Shown here piece after piece: positions 57,559 through 64,000 of a DNA stretch of 64,000 nt. The position numbers were made by a program, and so were the translations under genes. The DNA is taken from assembly GCA_017979445.1 (NCBI GenBank), contig CM030713.1, positions 29,913,915-29,977,914 of the forward strand, written 5' to 3'. A model generated the notes under the pieces. That model searched no databases, was not told where the DNA came from, and saw nothing but the letters and a program-made list of their open reading frames with translations. Source of the DNA: Akebia trifoliata (Eukaryota > Streptophyta > Magnoliopsida > Ranunculales > Lardizabalaceae). Every line of letters starts with the position of its first letter. The first letter of the stretch is position 1.

Positions 57559-58714
57559 ATTATTGTTTTCTTGAGTTTTGCATTTAAGCTTTTCATTTTA
57601 ACAAGTTATATATGAGCCTAAATCATTGTCGTAAACAGCTATTGAACTCGATGGAACAAGTGTAATACTGTTTTGAAATTATAATTTGAGCCTAACCTTT
57701 GTAATGTTCTAAGAGTGTTTTAATCTTGGGAAAATTGAACTCTAATGGAGGGATTTTTTTCTAAATAGTCTCTAAGTTTTAGATGGTTTTAGTAACACCA
57801 CTTTTTATTTATTGTTGAGCTTGACAACAAAATGTTGTGAACTCAACGTTCATAAGATCCACTCATCTTCATTTTTCAAGTTATTTGGACAAAAATTTAT
57901 GGAAAACTCATGATAGCGACTTGTCTAGATCAATTTTCATCTAAAAAATGAAGAAATAAAAATTGGAAAAACCTTAATCTTTTACATATATCCTTAAAAA
58001 GTTTAGAAAATCCCCTTGAAAATGATTTCTTCTTCCTCCTTAAATCCTTTTCAACATAATAGAATCTCTGAAACTTGATTGAGATGTCAAAATTTTAATT
58101 TTTTTGGACAAAAACAGTGAGATTGAACTGTTAGGGCATTCAATCGTGAGAAATATGGTAAATGGGATTTAAGCACTGATTAGAAAAAAAAAATTCACTA
58201 GAACTATTAAGATAAACCCTAAAACTTAGCAACTAATTAGAAACAAATCCCTCCACCAAGGTCCTTTTAAGTAATTTTCCCTCTAATCTTTAACGGGGTG
58301 ATAATAATTTAAGATTTGGGGTGTAATAAGTAGAAGACAGGGTGCCGACAGCAATTCTCTCAAATTTTCATTCCTAACCAAATTAGAAGACAGGGCTGCA
58401 ACTGGGGCAGGTTGGAACTGAGCCCAAGTCCTACTTTTGACAAACACCCCCAACCTGACCACAGGCATGTGAGCCCAATCCAATTATTATTTATTATTTT
58501 ATATATAAATAATACTTAAATTATTAAATAATCCACATCTCTGTTACCTCTATCAAGAAAGATCAAACCTATCAGTTTGAGCTACCACTAAGTAGCAATT
58601 CAAGAAATAATCTAAGTTACAGATGAACACCATAGATAAATGACAAAATCAAAGTGAAATGCTTTTCCATGATAAAAAACTATTGACGTTGATCAAGTGA
58701 TGTTGTCACTTTGT
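57559..58714. other. Intergenic with a MITE fragment
   Basis: At about 58310-58362 'gtgtaataagtagaagacag' with 'gccgacagcaattctctc' is one end of the gagagc..ctattggc MITE family. The 3' UTR of the RBM18-like gene ends somewhere above 58600. No other gene was seen. Confidence 0.4.
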
Positions 58715-59578
58715 CTAGGCTTCTTCCATGGCTTTCAGTTTGTTCTTTATTGCAGCTATTTTAGCATTCCGACTCATTTGTCCCGAAGAACCACCACCCA
58801 CAAGACTCGATTTGTTAGCCTCACCAACAACCCGAGTAGAATTTCCTGTCTTTTCTAACGAGCATTTCTCACTAGCAAGACGGACAACCAACGGTCGTCC
58901 ACACGCCAATCTTCCATTCATCTTCTCTTTCGCTAGTTGAGCTTCCTGCATGCTCACTTCAATGCTAAAAATGAGATATTATTATTATTGCCTCTGAGTC
59001 AAAAGATATTATTAGAGCTGAACAACTTACCTCTTTGGTACTAAACTGAATAAAAGCAAAACCACGAGGCCCTCCACGGTTTGGGCCACGAGTATGCAAT
59101 AGAAAGTCTTCTGACACAATCTCCCCGAAAGGCGAAAACATCTTGATCAAAGCAGCCCTAACCAAATTTTTTATAAGTATGAAAATTTTATTAATAAAGA
59201 GGAAAAAAGAAGAATAATGATTTTCTGACACCCCCCTTTGACATACACCCCCATCACAGAACCACAGATCATTTGTCTCGGGATACACAAAATCATAAAT
59301 CTTTTTCTTGTGCCTTCCGAGGCAAATAATCTATGGTTCTGTGATGGGATAGCCCCTATAGAAGTGAGAACAAACAAAAAACAAAACCAAGAGCCACAAA
59401 AAACAGAAGAGAAACCAAGTGTCACAAATAGAATCCAATCTGAAAACAAAGTCCTGGAAAAAAACTCCCACAAAATCCTTGCTCAACTTGAAACTTACTC
59501 CGTTATTCTCTGATCAAGATTGCCGATGTATAGCCTTCTTTCACTCTTCTCATTAACCAAACTGTCAGAGTCCTGCAT
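58715..59578 (-). CDS. RBM18: RBM18-like RNA-binding protein, one RRM
   Basis: Minus-strand exons 59578-59499, 59157-59031 and 58945-58715 join in phase to 145 aa. The RRM occupies about residues 15-95: RNP2 RLYIGNL, RNP1 RGFAFIQF (preceded by GPNRGGP), and AKEKMNGRLACGRPLVVR closing the fold. After the RRM comes a Ser/Gly-rich linker and the family C-terminus QMSRNAKIAAIKNKLKAMEE. This matches plant homologues of RNA-binding protein 18, a small single-RRM protein of poorly known function. The start was taken as the ATG in atgcag|gac; the same tgcag could be a 3' splice site, in which case a few N-terminal residues come from an upstream exon. Intron 1 (59158-59498) holds a family A MITE. No frame break was seen. 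Confidence 0.85.
59212..59358. mobile_element. Hairpin MITE, family A, in intron 1 of the RBM18-like gene
   Basis: The left end aataatgattttctgacacc, then 'cccatcacagaaccacagat' paired with 'atctatggttctgtgatggg' and inner 'tctcgggatacacaa'. The right outer arm is missing or truncated. Confidence 0.7.
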
Positions 59579-60044
59579 TCAAACATAAGAGTCATGGGAT
59601 TTGAGGAAAAGAGATAATATCGCATTAACCAAACATGGAGGTGTCCTATCAGAGATAATATCGCATACTTGGTTGGAACCATCCTCACAACTAACTATAA
59701 AAAATAGTACATAAAACTGAAAAAAAGAAAAGAAAAAAAAAGAGGTTGCCATTAATGCAACTCTTTCATGGAAGAAAAATGAAAGCTACCATGACACAAC
59801 AAAGAGATTGAGCTGTAATGACGGAAGTTATGTCAACGAGTATATAAAGGAATTAAGGGCATCACCATCCACATGCACCTGCGGACCTGCATTCGAAAAA
59901 AGAATCTGAGAATATTAAATGCATTGCTTCAACTGCCTATATGCTTCATTTTCTTCACTTCTTGGGTGATAGATATAGACACATAGAGGGAACATGAGAG
60001 ACACTAAATGGGAATTATTTAGTCAAACTAATCTCTTGAAAGAA
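59579..60044 (-). other. Upstream region of the RBM18-like gene
   Basis: Two acceptor-like 'gaatgcagg' strings (59572-59580, 59884-59893) lie here, so non-coding leader exons are possible. No other gene was seen. Confidence 0.35.
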
Positions 60045-60060
60045 CATGGCTCTGATACCA
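60045..60060 (-). other. tRNA-Met-type primer-binding site, reverse orientation
   Basis: The minus strand reads tggtatcagagccatg, a 16-base complement to the 3' end of plant initiator tRNA-Met. This is the reverse-transcription primer site of caulimovirids and many LTR elements. It lies about 30-40 bases from the virus-like coding region but points the other way. Confidence 0.6.
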
Positions 60061-60087
60061 TTCTGCACAGGATCTTAGTTTGACAAG

Positions 60088-62782
60088 AATGAAAACAGAA
60101 TCAAACCAAAACAAACTTATTATAAGAAAACTCCTAAGCAACGGAAGAAGAAACCTTTTGAACGTTTTAAACAAGCAAACCAAAAGAAAAAGATACCTAC
60201 ATGTTTCAAATGTGGAAAAGTAGGACATTACAAGAACCAATGTAAAGTAAAGCAGAAAATAAATGAACTAGAAATAGACAAAAATCTAAAGGAACAATTA
60301 GAAAACTTGATGATAAATTCTGATTACAATAACACTAGTAGTAGCCAAGAAGAAACAATTGAAGAAACAACACCAAGCTCTAGTGAACAAGAAGAACTAA
60401 AACATCCACTACAATTTTGTAATACAACTTGTAAGTGTAAGTCAATAAATACCTTAACCAGAGAACAAAGAATATTATTTGACTACATAGACAAGATAAA
60501 AGACCCAGAGTTACAAAAAGGATACTTACTACAATTAAGAGAAACAATAAAGAAAGAAGACACAAAACCCCCAGACTTTCAAGGATATAATCTTCAGGAA
60601 ATATTCAAGAGGATTAAAACACCAGAAAAAGAAGTAACTATCCAAGACTTGCAAAGAGAAGTAAACCAAATCAAAGAAGAAATAAAAAGATTATACATCA
60701 TAAATAAAGGACAACAAGAACAAATAGATCTCTTGAATTTTAACAAACTAAAACAAAAAGAAGTAATACAAGAAGGAGAGCAAACAGAAGAACAACATTT
60801 TATTCAGATAATCAACAAAATCCAATATCAAAAATGGTTTGTTAACATTGAGTTAGTGATAAATAGAGAATTTACCATAACAATTGTTGCCTTAATAGAT
60901 TCAGGAGCAGACTTAAACTGTATACAAGAAGGAATAATACCGACAAAGTATTTTGAGAAAACTACAGAAGGAGTGTCAACAGCAGATGGTTCAAGTTTAA
61001 AAATAAAATATAAACTAACAAATGTCCATGTCTGTAATCAAGGAATCTGTATAAATACCCATTTTATTTTAGTAAAAAATCTAACAAAATTTGTGATATT
61101 AGGAACACCCTTTTTTACTTTAATTCAATCCTTTACAGTAGATTCAAAAGGAATAAAGTCCAGACTGTTAGATCAAGAAGTACATTTTGAATTCATAGAA
61201 GAACCCCAAGAAAAAGAACTACATATAATAAAAAACAAGGTTATTACAAAAACTATTAACCTAATAGACAGAAAAAAGAAACAAGTAAAGTTTTTGAAAC
61301 AAGAAATAAATTCGTTAAAAATCAAAAAACAACTAGAAGACCCAGGATTAAAATTACGGATACAAAGTTACAAAGAAAACCTTGAAAAAGAAATATGTTC
61401 AAAGCTACCAAATGCATTTTGGCATAGAAAACAACATGAAGTTACCCTTCCATATGAGCCAGATTTTATTGAAAGAGAAATCAAAACCAAAGCCAGGCCC
61501 ATTCAAATGAAAAAAAGAAGATCTAGAATATTGCAAGATAGAAATACAAGATCTATTAAAAAAGAACCTAATAAGACCAAGTAATTCTCCTTGGAGTTGC
61601 CCTGCATTCTATGTTAGAAAACATTCAGAAATAGAAAGAGGAGCTCCTAGACTAGTAATCAATTATAAACTATTAAACAATGCCCTTAGATGGATAAGAT
61701 ATCCAATACCTAATAAAAAAGACTTACTAAACAGGTTATATGAAGCCACCATCTTCTCAAAATTTGATATGAAATCAGGATTTTGGCAAATCAAGATAGC
61801 AGAACAAGATAGGTATAAAACAGCATTCACAGTACCGTTTGGACATTATGAATGGAATATAATGCCATTTGGATTAAAAAATGCCCCCAGTGAATTCCAG
61901 AAGATTATGAATGACATATTTAACCCTTTTTCAAAATTCATCATAGTTTATATAGATGATGTCCTTATATATTCAAAATCAATAGAACAACATTGGAAAC
62001 ATTTAGAAGCCTTTGTCAATACCATCAAGCTCAATGGATTAGTCATATCAGCCCCAAAAATAGTTTTATTTCAAACTCAAATCAAATTCTTAGGACATAA
62101 TATCAAAGATGGGACAATAATACCAATAGAAAGATCACTACAATTTGCAAACAAATTTCCTGATGAGATAAAAGATAAAAAGCAGTTACAAAGATTCCTA
62201 GGAAGCTTAAATTATATAAGAGACTTTTACCCCAATCTTCATACCATAGCAAAACCCTTATTTCAAAGACTAAGAAAGAAGGCACCAGAATGGAGAAAAG
62301 AGCACACAGAAGCTGTTAAACAATTAAAAATAAGATTACAAGAATTACCTTGCTTAAATATCCCGAATCCACAACTATTAAAAATAGTAGAAACTGACGT
62401 TAGTGATATAGGTTATGGAGGAATATTAAAACAAGAGACAGACAAAAAACAAGAGCAATTAGTAAGGTATACCTCGGGAATATGAAATCCTACACAACAA
62501 AAATATTCTACAATCAAAAAGGAAATTTTGTCCATTGTTTTGTGCATCTCCAAATTTCAAGATGATTTACTCAATCAAGAATTTGTTTTAAAAATAGATT
62601 GCAAATCAGCAAAGTTTGTTTTAGAAAAATATGTCAAAAATATTGCTTCAAAACATATTTTTGCTAGATGGCAAGCTATATTATCTATTTTTTATTTTAA
62701 AATAGAATATATAAAAGGAGAAGCTAATTCTATACCAGATTTTCTTACCAGAGAATTTTTGCAAGGAAAACAAGATGAGTGA
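60088..62782 (+). pseudogene. Endogenous caulimovirid polyprotein fragment (zinc knuckle, AP, RT, RNase H)
   Basis: This is the C-terminal part of a plant pararetrovirus polyprotein, integrated in the host genome. The 5' part (movement protein and most of the capsid region) is missing. The order of domains is: a CCHC zinc knuckle at 60202-60243 (C-x2-C-x4-H-x4-C), a coiled-coil-like Lys/Glu-rich stretch, the aspartic protease motif DSGAD at 60898-60912, the reverse transcriptase with YIDD at 61949-61960, and RNase H beginning near 62390. Breaks: a frame change between about 61495 and 61560, most simply in the run of seven A at 61510-61516; and an in-frame TGA at 62483-62485 early in RNase H. 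The gene order and the ORF that follows fit the florendovirus type best; another caulimovirid genus is possible. It has no integrase. Confidence 0.85.
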
Positions 62783-63986
62783 AAATCCTATAAAACCTAA
62801 AACCAAGAGTTCATATGCCATGGCAACTGCCACACCAGCATCTACCCCAACCAAGATAACTCCAGTAAATCCTCTTCAATTCGGATCTCCAAGCAACCTG
62901 TCCAATAGATTTCAAGTTTTAGGTACCACAAGTCCAAGCTCAGTAAAGACATTTGCAACTACCTCATCAAACCAAGAACAAGAACCCAGTTCTCCTTTCT
63001 CTCTAAGGCCTCAGTATATTTATAAGTCCAATTTAAGCCCCATAATAACAATAGAACCAGAGATGGAAAAGTTATGTCCAAAGACAATTGCCCAGTCAAT
63101 TTTTGTCAAGCCAAATCATTTTATCTCCTCTGTTCACACCAAAACTCAAAAGTTTTATGAATTCATCCTAGTCGATTCAGACTCAGCACTCATTACTCAT
63201 ACCCCATATAAAAATGATCCAAGTAGAATATCTCACTCCAAATGCCAAATTCTAAAGATTCTTACCCTTACATCCTGGGGACAAAATCCTAACACCATGA
63301 AGAAACTGTCCCAACCATTCAATCCTCAATATTACAATTACTGGGATTACCAAAAGGCTTGGTTCAACACTTTTACCTTCCAGAATGACCAATATAACCA
63401 TTCATGGTTTTTCCTCTTCAACAATCAAATCAAGATCCAATTTCCAAACTGGTTCGCAGATTGGTGGAACCAATATGGACCAATCCCAGCCATCCTCCCT
63501 GCACCAGTACAGGAAGGATTTCAATATTTCATTCAGAATTTCATGGCCCCAGAACATTTAAGCCAAACTCCCAATCTTTTAACCTTTTTTGCTCAATTCT
63601 CCCTACCATGGATTTGTTGCTAGGAATATTGCATAGGTTCAATATCCCAATTTCACCCATTACCAGCATTTTCCAAAAAATTCAAAGTTAAATGGTGGGT
63701 CAACCTGCAATTCGACAAAGCCACCAAAGCTGGTGTAACAGCATGGTTACACAGTCATCCCCAACAGTCAAGAATAACTGCACCAAGTTCTTCAGATTTT
63801 CCCCTATCCAAGTCACAATTACAATCCAAACTAGCAGGAGCTTCCTCAAAAGCAGAGATGCGCAAGCACTTACTAGAAGCACTGTCTCAAGTAGATGAAG
63901 ATGAAGACCCTTATGAAGACTTCACACCTCTCAATGAAGATGATTGTGAAGGCATTCTCCCTCCATGCCATTTTCCAGAATTATGA
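62775..63986 (+). pseudogene. Second ORF of the endogenous caulimovirid, with a premature stop
   Basis: The ORF starts at an ATG that overlaps the end of the polyprotein frame by eight bases. It has a Ser/Thr/Pro-rich N-terminus and a Trp-rich core (FPNWFADWWNQYGPIP, 63439-63486). A TAG at 63621-63623 interrupts it, and the same frame stays open after that until a TGA at 63984-63986, with an acidic tail. Florendovirus genomes carry such an ORF of unknown function after the polyprotein. The function cannot be inferred from the sequence. Confidence 0.7.
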
Positions 63987-64000
63987 AAATACAAGAAAGA

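Overview
The window is nuclear DNA of a flowering plant, most probably a eudicot. It is AT-rich and has GT-AG introns. It carries plant-only gene families (GRAS/SCL8, PATRONUS-type securin, CCT-motif protein), solo LTRs, TRIMs, many MITEs and an endogenous pararetrovirus fragment. There is no bacterial-style organisation. Genes are few and far apart, and most of the sequence is transposon debris.

Layout: 0.5-3.5 kb holds nested retroelements: a TRIM whose primer-binding site was split by a solo LTR. A scarecrow-like 8 (SCL8) GRAS gene with a single coding exon lies at 6.1-7.9 kb (+). A five-exon PATRONUS-like securin gene lies at 12.0-14.7 kb (+); its promoter has two mitosis-specific MSA motifs, and its exon 3 donor site lies in a 58-bp tandem duplication. 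From 15.6 to 28.6 kb there are only mobile elements: a three-LTR TRIM array, a LINE RNase H remnant, a 1.8-kb solo LTR inside a MITE, hAT-like elements and a decayed Copia fragment. A four-exon CCT-motif gene lies at 29.0-30.9 kb (-), its last intron filled with MITEs. From 31 to 41 kb there are MITEs and no gene.

From 41.1 to 48.7 kb, disconnected exon-scale pieces of at least three unrelated genes lie between inverted purine-rich repeats: a glycerophosphocholine acyltransferase-like pseudogene, the last exon of a DHHC protein acyltransferase, and one GYF-domain exon on the other strand. It looks like a gene-fragment-capturing transposon. A large acidic protein with an Arg/Ser-rich C-terminus is encoded at 51-56.9 kb (+). 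An RBM18-like one-RRM protein lies at 58.7-59.6 kb (-). From about 60.1 kb to the end there is a broken endogenous caulimovirid with zinc knuckle, aspartic protease, reverse transcriptase, RNase H and a second ORF. A tRNA-Met-type primer-binding site sits beside it in the opposite orientation.

The host genes do not form a pathway. Two are probable transcriptional regulators, one a mitosis/meiosis regulator, and two are probable RNA-binding or nuclear proteins. Several MITE families recur. One has 9-10 bp target duplications (Mutator-like), two have 8-bp duplications (hAT-like), and a tattgccacacc family has about 9 bp. Exon boundaries were read by eye from splice consensus and reading phase. 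Family assignments rest on remembered motifs, not on searches.
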